A DNA stretch of 5,775 nt from the NCBI GenBank assembly GCA_023459915.1, contig JAEWSN010000220.1, positions 1 to 5,775 on the forward strand, in the 5' to 3' direction. The notes below the pieces were generated by a model. The model worked only from the letters and a program-made list of their open reading frames with translations, was not told the origin of the DNA and searched no databases. Numbering within the stretch: the stretch's first letter is position 1; each line of letters opens with the position of its first letter. This document shows, piece after piece, positions 1 through 5,775 of the stretch. Source of the stretch: Bacillota bacterium. GTDB lineage: Bacteria > Bacillota > Clostridia > DSM-8532. The position numbers and the translations under genes are program-made.

Positions 1-1
1 G

Positions 2-505
2 CGCGGCGGCCGGCTGGCGGATCTGAAGGATGCCGAACGGGCGATTCTGGCGGAGTCGGGTTCCGACGCCACCCCCGCGGCCTGGGCCTTCCGGTACCTG
101 CAGGGGCTGCCGAATGTGCTGGTGGTGCTCAGCGGCATGACAACGATGGCGCAGCTGGAGGAAAACCTGCAAATCTTTGACGCCATGCAGCCGCTGAATG
201 CGCAGGAGCAGGCACTGCTGGCCCGCGTCACGGAGCGGATGACGGAAATGGTGCCCTGCACGGGCTGTGAATACTGTCTGGAGCACTGTCCCCAGGGGCT
301 CAACATTCCCAAGCTGCTGTCGATGTACAACGAAATCCGTTTTGAGAATCCGAACACCCTGCGGTTCACCCTTGACGCCATGTCGCCGGATGAACTGCCG
401 GGCGCGTGCATCGGCTGCGGGGCCTGTTCGACACAATGTCCGCAGGGCATCGACATTCCGGATGTGATGCGTAAATTCGATGCGCTGCTGAAACAACAGG
501 CATGA
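2..505 (+). CDS. Aldo/keto reductase with C-terminal 2x[4Fe-4S] domain, 5'-truncated by window edge
   Basis: This is the last 167 residues of an iron-sulfur aldo/keto reductase; the start lies left of the window, and the frame is open from base 2. The visible part covers the end of the (beta/alpha)8 barrel, including the LPNVLVVLSGMTTM strand-loop (residues 37-50 of the fragment), which in this family lies near the NADP-binding end. A ferredoxin-like tail follows. It has two cysteine motifs of the form CxxCxxCxxxCP: C86, C89, C92, C96 and C136, C139, C142, C146. Each is followed by QG-(L/I)-(N/D)-IP, the usual signature for two 4Fe-4S clusters. The catalytic tetrad is outside the window. The tail aligns along its whole length with the complete AKR at 3520-4635, so the two are paralogues. 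The likely role is NAD(P)H- or ferredoxin-linked reduction of a carbonyl substrate in the cytoplasm; the substrate is unknown. An MFS gene follows 89 bases downstream. Confidence 0.93.
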   Translation, partial: RGGRLADLKDAERAILAESGSDATPAAWAFRYLQGLPNVLVVLSGMTTMAQLEENLQIFDAMQPLNAQEQALLARVTERMTEMVPCTGCEYCLEHCPQGLNIPKLLSMYNEIRFENPNTLRFTLDAMSPDELPGACIGCGACSTQCPQGIDIPDVMRKFDALLKQQA

Positions 506-538
506 TCACCGGTTGTATGATAAATAGTCATGGTTCAA

Positions 539-547
539 TGATATGAT
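539..547 (+). promoter_or_regulatory. Candidate extended -10 promoter for the first MFS gene
   Basis: TGATATGAT matches an extended -10 (TGn followed by TATGAT, one mismatch to TATAAT). It would start transcription near 554, giving a leader of about 40 bases before the ATG at 595. No good -35 lies 16-18 bases upstream, which extended -10 promoters can tolerate. A second TATGAT at 516-521 is a weaker alternative. The gap is noticeably more AT-rich than the flanking genes, which supports a promoter here. This is inference from motif matching only. Confidence 0.4.
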
Positions 548-580
548 GGGGGATATCGTTCACACCAGCCCTCTTGCCAT

Positions 581-586
581 GAAAGG
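581..586 (+). promoter_or_regulatory. Ribosome binding site deciding the MFS start
   Basis: GAAAGG (followed by A) is a Shine-Dalgarno-like stretch. It lies about 8 bases before the ATG at 595 but only 2 bases before the in-frame GTG at 589. The spacing therefore favours 595 as the true start. Confidence 0.55.
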
Positions 587-594
587 ATGTGTCC

Positions 595-1836
595 ATGTCA
601 TCACACCCCACGCCAACGCCTCATGCGGAGACCATCTGGACCAAGGCGTTCATCCGCATTTTCCTGCTCAATGTCATCATGAGCATGGGCCAGTTCATCG
701 CCAGCACCCTGTTGCCCAAGCATGTGGAACAAATGGGAGCCCCGGCCTCCGTCATCGGCGTGGTGGCGGGCATGTTTGCCATCACGGCCATCGCGATTCG
801 GCCGGTGGTTGGGCCGGCCACCGGCTGCTTCCGCAAGGAGCGCCTGTTGGTGATGGATATCGGCATCATCATGACCGCGTTCCTCATTTATGGGCTGTCG
901 GAAAGCATTCCGGTTGTCATGGCGGGCCGGCTGCTCCATGGCGTCGGCATGGGCTTCATGGCGCCGGTGATGCTTTATCTGGCCAGCAACGCGCTGCCGG
1001 AGAGCAAGATGGCGTCCGGTATCGGGGTGTATACCCTTGGCCAAGCCGCGTCCACGGCCATCGGGCCATCGGTGGGGCTGGCGCTGTCCGACGCGTTTGG
1101 CTACAACATCACTTTTTTTCTCTCGGCTGCGCTGCTGCTCACCGCGTTGATTGTCGCCGCGCTGACCGCAACGCCTGAACCGCCTGGAACCGGCGTGTTC
1201 CGCATCCGTCTGTCCGAGGTGGTGGATGGCGAGGTGGCATTGCCCGCGCTCATCATGTTTTTCCTCAACGGCTCGTACGCCTGCATCAGCTCGTTTCTGG
1301 TCGTCTATGGCGGACTGGGCGGTGTGGAGAACATTGGTCTGTACTTCACCGCCTACGCCATCAGTGTCTTTGTCTCCCGGCCGCTCAGCGGGCGGATTGC
1401 CGACAAATACGGCATGGATCGGACCATCATTCCCGGGTTCATCCTGTTTGCCCTGTCCTTCCTGCTGGTCAGCTTTTCGAACACACTGCCCATGTTCATC
1501 CTCTCCGGCGTGGTTTCGGCGTTCGGCTTCGGCATCTGCCAGCCGGGCATGCAGGCCCTGGCGATGAAGCTGGTGCCTCGGGAACGCAGGAGCATCGCCG
1601 GCAACACCCTGTATCTTGGTGTGGACGCGGGCTTTCTGGTGATGCCCGCGCTGGCCGGGTCGCTGGTCACGCTTGTCCAGGGCCGCACGGGAGACATGCT
1701 CGCCGGCTACGAAATGATGTACCGGGTGATGATTGTGCCGATACTCATCGCCCTGGGGCTGTTCCTGCTGGGCCGCAAACGGATGCTGCGTGGCGCGGCG
1801 GATCCGGTGGAGACATCGCCTGCGGCGGCGCGTTGA
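595..1836 (+). CDS. MFS transporter, 12-helix, DHA1/YfcJ-like
   Basis: This is a complete 413-residue integral membrane protein of the major facilitator superfamily, a typical length for 12-helix members. Hydrophobic segments fall near residues 18-40, 50-69, 85-101, 107-131, 142-165, 170-190, 215-238, 248-261, 276-295, 300-320, 335-361 and 372-393. A central cytoplasmic loop at about 191-214 joins the two halves. The loop between helices 8 and 9 carries a good motif A (GRIADKYGMDRT, 266-277). The matching loop between helices 2 and 3 is degenerate (RPVVGPATGCFRKER, 69-83) and lacks the usual aspartate. Helix 4 has GRLLHGVGMGF, typical of proton-coupled drug or sugar efflux-type carriers. The start at 595 was chosen over the GTG at 589 on ribosome-binding-site spacing. 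It lies downstream of an AKR gene and may export or import that enzyme's substrate or product. The substrate cannot be read from sequence, and the YfcJ-like assignment is from general resemblance. Confidence 0.9.
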   Translation: MSSHPTPTPHAETIWTKAFIRIFLLNVIMSMGQFIASTLLPKHVEQMGAPASVIGVVAGMFAITAIAIRPVVGPATGCFRKERLLVMDIGIIMTAFLIYGLSESIPVVMAGRLLHGVGMGFMAPVMLYLASNALPESKMASGIGVYTLGQAASTAIGPSVGLALSDAFGYNITFFLSAALLLTALIVAALTATPEPPGTGVFRIRLSEVVDGEVALPALIMFFLNGSYACISSFLVVYGGLGGVENIGLYFTAYAISVFVSRPLSGRIADKYGMDRTIIPGFILFALSFLLVSFSNTLPMFILSGVVSAFGFGICQPGMQALAMKLVPRERRSIAGNTLYLGVDAGFLVMPALAGSLVTLVQGRTGDMLAGYEMMYRVMIVPILIALGLFLLGRKRMLRGAADPVETSPAAAR

Positions 1837-1861
1837 AACCTGCCGCCGGATGGATTATCAT
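1833..1861 (+). promoter_or_regulatory. Sigma70-like promoter for the ATPase gene
   Basis: TTGAAA (1833-1838) and TATCAT (1856-1861) are separated by exactly 17 bases, and each differs from consensus at one position. The -35 box overlaps the TGA stop of the MFS gene (1834-1836). Transcription would begin near 1868, leaving a leader of about 80 bases before the ATG at 1951. This suggests the ATPase gene has its own promoter, even though read-through from the MFS gene is possible. Confidence 0.5.
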
Positions 1862-1922
1862 GAGGGCATCCGGAACCCGCGGGGCACATGAGGTCCGTGA
1901 TGCTTCCGGACTGGCAGGTTTC
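1835..1922. repeat. Inverted repeats in the MFS-ATPase gap
   Basis: A perfect 10-base inverted repeat, GAAACCTGCC (1835-1844) and GGCAGGTTTC (1913-1922), encloses a second perfect 7-base inverted repeat, CCGGATG (1846-1852) and CATCCGG (1867-1873). No T-run follows either arm, so an intrinsic terminator is not supported. The structure overlaps the proposed promoter and could be an operator or leader fold. Confidence 0.5.
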
Positions 1923-1941
1923 CCTGGTGGAACCCGTTTGT

Positions 1942-1947
1942 GGAGGG
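1942..1947 (+). promoter_or_regulatory. Ribosome binding site deciding the ATPase start
   Basis: GGAGGG sits 3 bases before the ATG at 1951. The spacing is short, but the match is much stronger than the GCGGGG before the in-frame ATG at 1888. Translation from 1951 also begins directly with the predicted conserved N-terminal domain. Confidence 0.5.
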
Positions 1948-1950
1948 CAC

Positions 1951-3351
1951 ATGCATCAGGCGTTGTCACGACTCATTGTCTATCGGAATCTGGACCCGCA
2001 GGGGATTCTGCTGTCGCTGGCGGAGATTGTGCGACGGTTCGAAATGGCCGGTACAAGCAATTTGGAGGTTGTTCCGGAACTCTACACGCAGATTCACCGA
2101 TTGCTGGATGTGTCCACGGAATACGGGTTTGACGGCGATCTTTGGCAGTGTTATCTGGCCTGGGTGCTGGCAACCACGGAGAATCCGTTCAGCCTGGCCT
2201 GCGAAAAGACCGGTGCGCGCGAGGGCAGTGTGAACCAGCTGGCCATCCGCGATTTTGAGGTGTTTCACCAGTTGTTCCACCATGACTTCACCCCGCTGGA
2301 GAAGGCGCTGGACATCGATTGCTTTTCGCGCATACGAGACTACCGGGCGCTCCCGAAAAATCGGAAAACTTACAACCATGCTGTTTCGCAAAAGGTGCTG
2401 GCCCTGCGGGAAGCATTGTGCCGGGCCGATGGCGGGGAGGCTTTTTTCCAAGTTGTTACGGACTTCTACAAGACACACGGTGTGGGTCTGTTCGGTCTGA
2501 ACCAGGCGTTCCGGGTGGTGTCAACGGGGTCAGACCCCTCTGGCGCCACGGGGTCTGACCCCGTCCGCCTGGAGCCCATCACCAATGCGGTGGAGGTGCG
2601 GCTGGACGATCTCATCGGCTACGAATCACAGAAACAGCGGCTGCGGGAAAACACCGAGGCGTTCCTGTGCGGCGCGCGGGCCAACAACCTGCTCCTGTAT
2701 GGGGACAGCGGCACGGGCAAATCCACCTGCATCAAGGCGCTGCGTGGCGAATACCACGCGCAGGGGCTGCGCATCATCGAAATCTACAAGCATCAGTTCC
2801 GGGATTTGGCACAGGTAATTTCGCTGGTGAAAAACCGCAACTACAAATTCATCCTGTTCATGGATGATCTCTCGTTTGAGGAGTTCGAAATCGAGTACAA
2901 GTACCTCAAGGCCGTGATTGAGGGCGGCATGGAGGTCACACCCGACAATGTGCTCATCTATGCCACGTCGAACCGCCGGCACCTCATCCGCGAAACCTGG
3001 TCGGACCGCCGGGATGCCCGGACGGAGGATGACATCCACCAATCCGACACCAAGGAGGAGAAAATCTCGCTGGTCAACCGGTTCGGCGTCACCATCTGGT
3101 TCCCCAAGCCGGATCAGCAGGCGTATCTGGAGATTGTGCGCGGGCTTGTGGCACGCCACCCCGAACTCGCCATTGCCGAGGATGTACTGGAGCGGGAAGC
3201 CGTGAAATGGGGCCTCTGGAACGGCAGCATTTCCGGACGGCGGGCGCAGCAATTCGTGAACCATCTGGTGGCGGAGCAGGCTTTTTTACAGCAGGAGGCA
3301 AATCCTGTACAAAATCCGGAGGCGAATCACGGAAAATTCGGCTTGACCTGA
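1951..3351 (+). CDS. DUF815-family AAA-type ATPase
   Basis: This 466-residue protein matches the long form of the DUF815 ATP-binding family, whose role is not established. The N-terminal half (1-185) is a mostly helical domain without recognised motifs. A linker at 191-205 is followed by the P-loop module, with Walker A GDSGTGKS (251-258), Walker B FILFMDD (300-306), sensor-1-like ATSNRRH (338-344), a probable arginine finger in NRFG (R377) and a sensor-2-like SGRR (428-431). All the residues needed for ATP binding and hydrolysis are visible, so it should be active and cytoplasmic (no signal peptide or membrane segment). The first in-frame ATG at 1888 would add 21 residues (487 in all); 1951 is preferred on its ribosome binding site. 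The linker contains the duplicated peptide TGSDP, encoded by an inserted-looking palindrome pair. The gene probably has its own promoter and stands between two AKR-MFS units; a functional tie to them is speculative. Confidence 0.92.
   Translation: MHQALSRLIVYRNLDPQGILLSLAEIVRRFEMAGTSNLEVVPELYTQIHRLLDVSTEYGFDGDLWQCYLAWVLATTENPFSLACEKTGAREGSVNQLAIRDFEVFHQLFHHDFTPLEKALDIDCFSRIRDYRALPKNRKTYNHAVSQKVLALREALCRADGGEAFFQVVTDFYKTHGVGLFGLNQAFRVVSTGSDPSGATGSDPVRLEPITNAVEVRLDDLIGYESQKQRLRENTEAFLCGARANNLLLYGDSGTGKSTCIKALRGEYHAQGLRIIEIYKHQFRDLAQVISLVKNRNYKFILFMDDLSFEEFEIEYKYLKAVIEGGMEVTPDNVLIYATSNRRHLIRETWSDRRDARTEDDIHQSDTKEEKISLVNRFGVTIWFPKPDQQAYLEIVRGLVARHPELAIAEDVLEREAVKWGLWNGSISGRRAQQFVNHLVAEQAFLQQEANPVQNPEANHGKFGLT
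2524..2564. repeat. Paired GGGGTC palindromes inside the ATPase reading frame
   Basis: Two 13-base near-palindromes, GGGGTCAGACCCC (2526-2538) and GGGGTCTGACCCC (2550-2562), stand in inverted orientation. With flanking bases they form a perfect 15-base inverted repeat (2524-2538 and 2550-2564) around an 11-base spacer that itself contains TGGCGCCA. The unit lies between the N-terminal and ATPase domains and is read through in frame, encoding TGSDP twice. It resembles small palindromic repeats scattered in some bacterial genomes, but its copy number here cannot be seen from one window. Confidence 0.85.
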
Positions 3352-3373
3352 AGTGATGTTCAGGTTGTATGAT
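3343..3373 (+). promoter_or_regulatory. Candidate promoter for the second AKR-MFS unit
   Basis: TTGACC (3343-3348) and TATGAT (3368-3373) are each one mismatch from consensus, but the 19-base spacer is longer than ideal. The -35 region ends just before the TGA stop of the ATPase gene (3349-3351). Transcription would start near 3380 and give a leader of about 140 bases containing the three hairpin repeats. The 11-mer GGTTGTATGAT around the -10 also occurs at 511-521, in the gap before the first MFS gene. Confidence 0.4.
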
Positions 3374-3397
3374 CCATCCATGCCCATCTGCCTGCAT

Positions 3398-3476
3398 CAA
3401 GGCAAACCCCGGTTGGGGTTCTGTCAAGGCAACCCTGTTTGGGGTTCAAACAAGGCAATCCCTCTTGGGGATCAAA
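3398..3476 (+). repeat. Three tandem 26-27 base hairpin repeats in the AKR leader
   Basis: Units lie at 3398-3424, 3425-3450 and 3451-3476, each beginning CAAGGC and carrying TTGGGG in its second half. Each can fold into a 6-pair stem: 3405-3410 with 3415-3420 (AACCCC/GGGGTT), 3431-3436 with 3441-3446 (AACCCT/GGGGTT), and 3458-3463 with 3467-3472 (ATCCCT/GGGGAT). The third unit changes both sides of one pair (A-T to T-A), keeping the stem. A degenerate fourth start, CAAGACGAGGGG, follows at 3477. Unit length is not a multiple of three, so a protein repeat is unlikely. No T-run follows, so these are not ordinary terminators. Confidence 0.8.
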
Positions 3477-3508
3477 CAAGACGAGGGGTGCTATCGCGAT
3501 ATTTGGGT

Positions 3509-3513
3509 GGAGG
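3509..3513 (+). promoter_or_regulatory. Ribosome binding site deciding the second AKR start
   Basis: GGAGG directly abuts the ATG at 3514 but lies an ideal 6 bases before the ATG at 3520. This selects 3520 as the start and rules out the TTG at 3439, which lies inside the hairpin repeats. Confidence 0.75.
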
Positions 3514-3519
3514 ATGGAA

Positions 3520-4635
3520 ATGAAAACGAAAAAGTTCAATGATTCGGTGACCCTGTCCAGGCTGGGATACGGCAACATGCGGTTGCCCCGGGAAGGGGAT
3601 GCTTCCGGCGGCCCCATCGATTATCCCCGCGCGAAGGCGATTGTCGATGCCTGCCATCGCGCCGGCGTGAATTATTTCGATACGGCATTCATATATCACG
3701 AGGGCAATTCGGAGCGATTCCTGGGCGAAGCATTGTCCCAATACCCGCGAGACAGCTTTTATGTGGCTGACAAGTACAATATCTGGGCCGAGCCGGACGG
3801 GCGCAAGCAATTCGCCGAACAGCTCGAACGCCTGCAGATGGATCGCATCGATTTCTATATGCTGCATGGCATCTCGGACGACACGGCGGAGGGGTATCTC
3901 ACCAACGGCGCGCTCGAATACTTCCTGGAGGAACAGCAAAGGGGCCGCATCGGCTATCTGGGCTTTTCCTTCCATGGGCGCACGGAGGTGCTTGAAACCC
4001 TGCTGAACCATCGGAAATGGGACTTCGTCCAGCTCCAGGTCAACTATTACGACTGTTTCTTCGGGCCGGCAAAGGAACATTACGAAATGGTCACGGCCCG
4101 GGGGATTCCCGTGTTCGTGATGGAACCGGTCCATGGCGGGATGCTCGCGTCCCTGACCGAAGACGGAAACGCGCTGCTCAAGGCGGCCGCGCCCGACAAG
4201 AGCATTGCCTCCTGGGCGCTTCGGTTCGTCATGGATCTGCCCAATGTCGGCATCGTGCTCAGCGGCATGTCCACGATGGACCAGACCGTGGACAATCTGG
4301 CCACGGCGGCGGAAGGGAAACCATTGAACGCGGCGGATCACGCGCGGATTGAACAGGTGGCCGCCATGCTGCACAAGACGGTGGCCGTTCCCTGCACTGC
4401 ATGCCGATACTGCTGCGACGACTGTCCGCAGGGGCTCGACATTCCCATGCTGCTGGAGATGTACAATGAGTTCAAGCTCGGAGGGGCCTGGCGTCTGGCC
4501 AGGATGAACGGATTGCCGCCGGAGCAACAGCCGGGCGCCTGCATCCAGTGCGGCGTCTGCGTGTCCCATTGTCCGCAGGGCATCGACATTCCCGCCTGCA
4601 TGCGGGAGATGGCGGCGTTGCTGGCACAAGACTGA
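3520..4635 (+). CDS. Aldo/keto reductase with C-terminal 2x[4Fe-4S] ferredoxin domain
   Basis: This is a complete 371-residue iron-sulfur aldo/keto reductase. Residues 10-260 form the AKR barrel, and the catalytic tetrad is present: D54 and Y59 in YFDTAFIYH, K85 in VADKYN, and H116 in FYMLHG. A further barrel signature, LPNVGIVLSGMSTM, spans 240-253. The tail carries two CxxCxxCxxxCP motifs, C292/C295/C298/C302 and C341/C344/C347/C351, each followed by QG-(L/I)-DIP, predicted to bind two 4Fe-4S clusters. The enzyme should be cytoplasmic and couple NAD(P)H or ferredoxin-type electrons to carbonyl or aldehyde reduction; the substrate is unknown. An extra cysteine, C299, lies within the first motif. 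It is a paralogue of the truncated gene at 2-505. A leader with three hairpin repeats precedes it, and an MFS gene follows after 50 bases, probably in the same transcript. The start at 3520 rests on ribosome-binding-site spacing. Confidence 0.95.
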   Translation: MKTKKFNDSVTLSRLGYGNMRLPREGDASGGPIDYPRAKAIVDACHRAGVNYFDTAFIYHEGNSERFLGEALSQYPRDSFYVADKYNIWAEPDGRKQFAEQLERLQMDRIDFYMLHGISDDTAEGYLTNGALEYFLEEQQRGRIGYLGFSFHGRTEVLETLLNHRKWDFVQLQVNYYDCFFGPAKEHYEMVTARGIPVFVMEPVHGGMLASLTEDGNALLKAAAPDKSIASWALRFVMDLPNVGIVLSGMSTMDQTVDNLATAAEGKPLNAADHARIEQVAAMLHKTVAVPCTACRYCCDDCPQGLDIPMLLEMYNEFKLGGAWRLARMNGLPPEQQPGACIQCGVCVSHCPQGIDIPACMREMAALLAQD

Positions 4636-4639
4636 ACAT

Positions 4640-4657
4640 GGCGGCGCTCACGTCGCC
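4640..4657 (+). other. Short hairpin between AKR and MFS
   Basis: GGCGGC (4640-4645) can pair with GTCGCC (4652-4657) around a 6-base loop, with one G-T pair. No T-run follows, so it is not a convincing terminator. It might tune read-through or mRNA processing, or be a chance fold in GC-rich sequence. Confidence 0.25.
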
Positions 4658-4674
4658 GGGCGGATGGGTTGAAC

Positions 4675-4680
4675 AGGAGA
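4675..4680 (+). promoter_or_regulatory. Ribosome binding site of the second MFS gene
   Basis: AGGAGA lies 5 bases before the ATG at 4686, a good match and spacing, and supports this start. Confidence 0.7.
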
Positions 4681-4685
4681 GCGGA

Positions 4686-5775
4686 ATGAAGAAAAAGGGC
4701 TTTCTGATGGTGGTGTTCACCACCATGAGTTTTGTGCTGGCCATGTCGGGTATGGTGTTTGGCGGCATCCTGGACAAGGTGGCGGTGTCACTGGGCGTAT
4801 CGGTGGCTGACGCCGGCTTTCTCAACACCCTGTATGCGTTCGGTTCAGCATTGGGCGCGCCCATCACGCTGGTGGTTTTCCGGCGGATTGAGCGGATTCG
4901 GCTGCTGAAAATCATGCTGCTCATGTTCCTGCTGACGACTGTGGCGCTCATTTTCGCGGATCAGTATTGGCAGATGCTGCTCATCCGGTTCATGACCGGT
5001 GTGTCCGCGAGCAGCTACGGTGTGCTGGCCATCGCGACTGTGGTGTCCGTGACGCCCAGGGAGCGGATTGGCCGTTCCCTGGCGCTCCTCATCGCGGGCA
5101 GCTCGCTGGCGCTGGTGGTGGGTGTGCCGCTGACGCGTGTCCTGTCGTCCCTGCTCGACTGGCGGGGCATTTTCTGGATTCTGATTGGGATGATGGGGTT
5201 GTCGCTTGTGCTGTTTCTGCTGTTTCTGCCCGCCGGTGACCACGCGTCCACCAAACTCGATTTGAAGCGGGAGCTGGCGTTCCTGACCGATGGCAAGGTG
5301 GTCCTGGTCATCGCATGCTCGCTGGTGATGTTCGTGGGCTACAACGGTTTGTACACCTACCTCACGCCGTATCTGCTGACGCTGTTTCCCGCGTTGGAAC
5401 CCTCCATGAGCGTGGTGCTGCTGGGGCTGGGGTTGGCCAGCTTCATCGGAAACTGGTTGGGCGGGCACGCTTCAGACCGGCTGGGGTACATGCGATCCAT
5501 CTGGCTGGGCGCGGCCATGCAGACCGTGGCGATATTGCTGCTGGTTCTGACCAGGGCGTCCCAGTGGGGCAGTGTGCTTTCGGCCATCCTGTGGCTGATG
5601 AGCGCGTGGTTCACCGGCCTGCAGCTCAACGCGGGCATCTCGCAGGCGACCCACAACCAGTCGAGCCTGATGCTGAGCCTCAACAGCTCGGCCATTCAGC
5701 TCGGCGGAGCCATTGGCGCAAGCCTGGCCGCGGTGGTCATCTCCAGTGCCGGCATGCGGCAGGTGGTTTTGCTCA
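4686..5775 (+). CDS. MFS transporter, DHA1/AraJ-like, 3'-truncated by window edge
   Basis: The first 363 residues of an MFS transporter are visible, and the reading frame stays open to the right edge. At a usual family length of 380-400, only the last helix or so is missing. It starts directly with helix 1 (residues 6-28). The region from helix 4 to helix 5 is typical of the DHA1 drug:H+ or sugar-efflux group: LIRFMTGVSASSYG (99-112), then TPRERIGR (123-130), then a motif C-like helix 5 with GSSLALVVGVPL (138-149) and LDWRGIFW (157-164). The loop between helices 8 and 9 keeps a motif A form, GNWLGGHASDRLG (255-267). Helix 11 has SLNSSAIQLGGAIGASLAA (331-349), common in AraJ/NepI-like exporters. 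The protein differs clearly from the MFS at 595-1836. It probably shares a transcript with the AKR 50 bases upstream and may export that enzyme's substrate or product; this link is inference. Confidence 0.9.
   Translation, partial: MKKKGFLMVVFTTMSFVLAMSGMVFGGILDKVAVSLGVSVADAGFLNTLYAFGSALGAPITLVVFRRIERIRLLKIMLLMFLLTTVALIFADQYWQMLLIRFMTGVSASSYGVLAIATVVSVTPRERIGRSLALLIAGSSLALVVGVPLTRVLSSLLDWRGIFWILIGMMGLSLVLFLLFLPAGDHASTKLDLKRELAFLTDGKVVLVIACSLVMFVGYNGLYTYLTPYLLTLFPALEPSMSVVLLGLGLASFIGNWLGGHASDRLGYMRSIWLGAAMQTVAILLLVLTRASQWGSVLSAILWLMSAWFTGLQLNAGISQATHNQSSLMLSLNSSAIQLGGAIGASLAAVVISSAGMRQVVLL

Noticed and set aside
543..1178. Alternative frame overlapping the first MFS gene
   Set aside because: It has no recognisable protein family and a histidine/glycine/arginine-rich composition typical of shifted GC-rich frames; the MFS frame has clear membrane helices and motif A.
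1835..1922. Intrinsic terminator after the first MFS gene
   Set aside because: The inverted-repeat arms are far apart and not followed by a T-run.
3398..3476. CRISPR array
   Set aside because: The units directly abut with no unique spacers, are only three in number, and no cas genes are visible.
3439..3519. N-terminal extension of the second AKR from TTG at 3439
   Set aside because: The extension lies in the hairpin repeats, adds no family-like sequence and has no ribosome binding site; GGAGG at 3509-3513 points to the ATG at 3520.
3472..4629. Long antisense open frame (385 codons) opposite the AKR gene
   Set aside because: It is a by-product of GC-rich codon use: the + strand gene has a full AKR catalytic tetrad and paired cysteine motifs, while the antisense translation has no recognisable domain and no ribosome binding site I can see.
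4845..5468. Antisense open frame opposite the second MFS gene
   Set aside because: The translation is glutamine/histidine-rich, low in complexity and without a domain, whereas the + strand frame is a clear DHA1 transporter.

Overview
This is a GC-rich window (about 60 % by eye), densely coded and with every convincing gene on the + strand. It looks like a bacterial chromosome segment. Aldo/keto reductases with a C-terminal two-cluster ferredoxin domain and a DUF815-type ATPase are common in anaerobes. An anaerobic or facultative Gram-negative lineage (for example Lentisphaerota/Kiritimatiellota or Desulfovibrio-like) would fit, but the sequence alone does not settle the taxon.

Layout, left to right. 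(1) Positions 2-505 hold the 3' part of an aldo/keto reductase (AKR) gene with two 4Fe-4S motifs. (2) After an 89-base gap with a candidate extended -10 promoter comes a complete 12-helix MFS transporter, 595-1836. (3) A 114-base gap rich in inverted repeats, with a good sigma70-like promoter overlapping the previous stop codon, precedes a DUF815-family AAA-type ATPase, 1951-3351. That gene carries a GGGGTC-type palindrome pair in frame between its N-terminal and ATPase domains. (4) A 168-base gap contains a promoter candidate and three tandem copies of a 26-27 base repeat, each able to form a small hairpin. It leads into (5) a second, complete AKR with the same two-cluster tail, 3520-4635. 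(6) A second MFS transporter of the DHA1/AraJ-like type follows after 50 bases and runs off the right edge, 4686 onward.

The order AKR-MFS, ATPase, AKR-MFS suggests two reductase-plus-transporter units on either side of an ATPase gene. The two AKRs are clear paralogues. The two MFS proteins are not close copies of one another, so this is not a simple recent segmental duplication. A reductase paired with an exporter or importer could handle a small carbonyl, sugar or xenobiotic substrate, but nothing in the sequence names that substrate.

The least ordinary parts are the two small repeat systems: the palindrome pair inside the ATPase reading frame, and the triple hairpin leader before the second AKR. 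Neither is explained by the protein-coding annotation.
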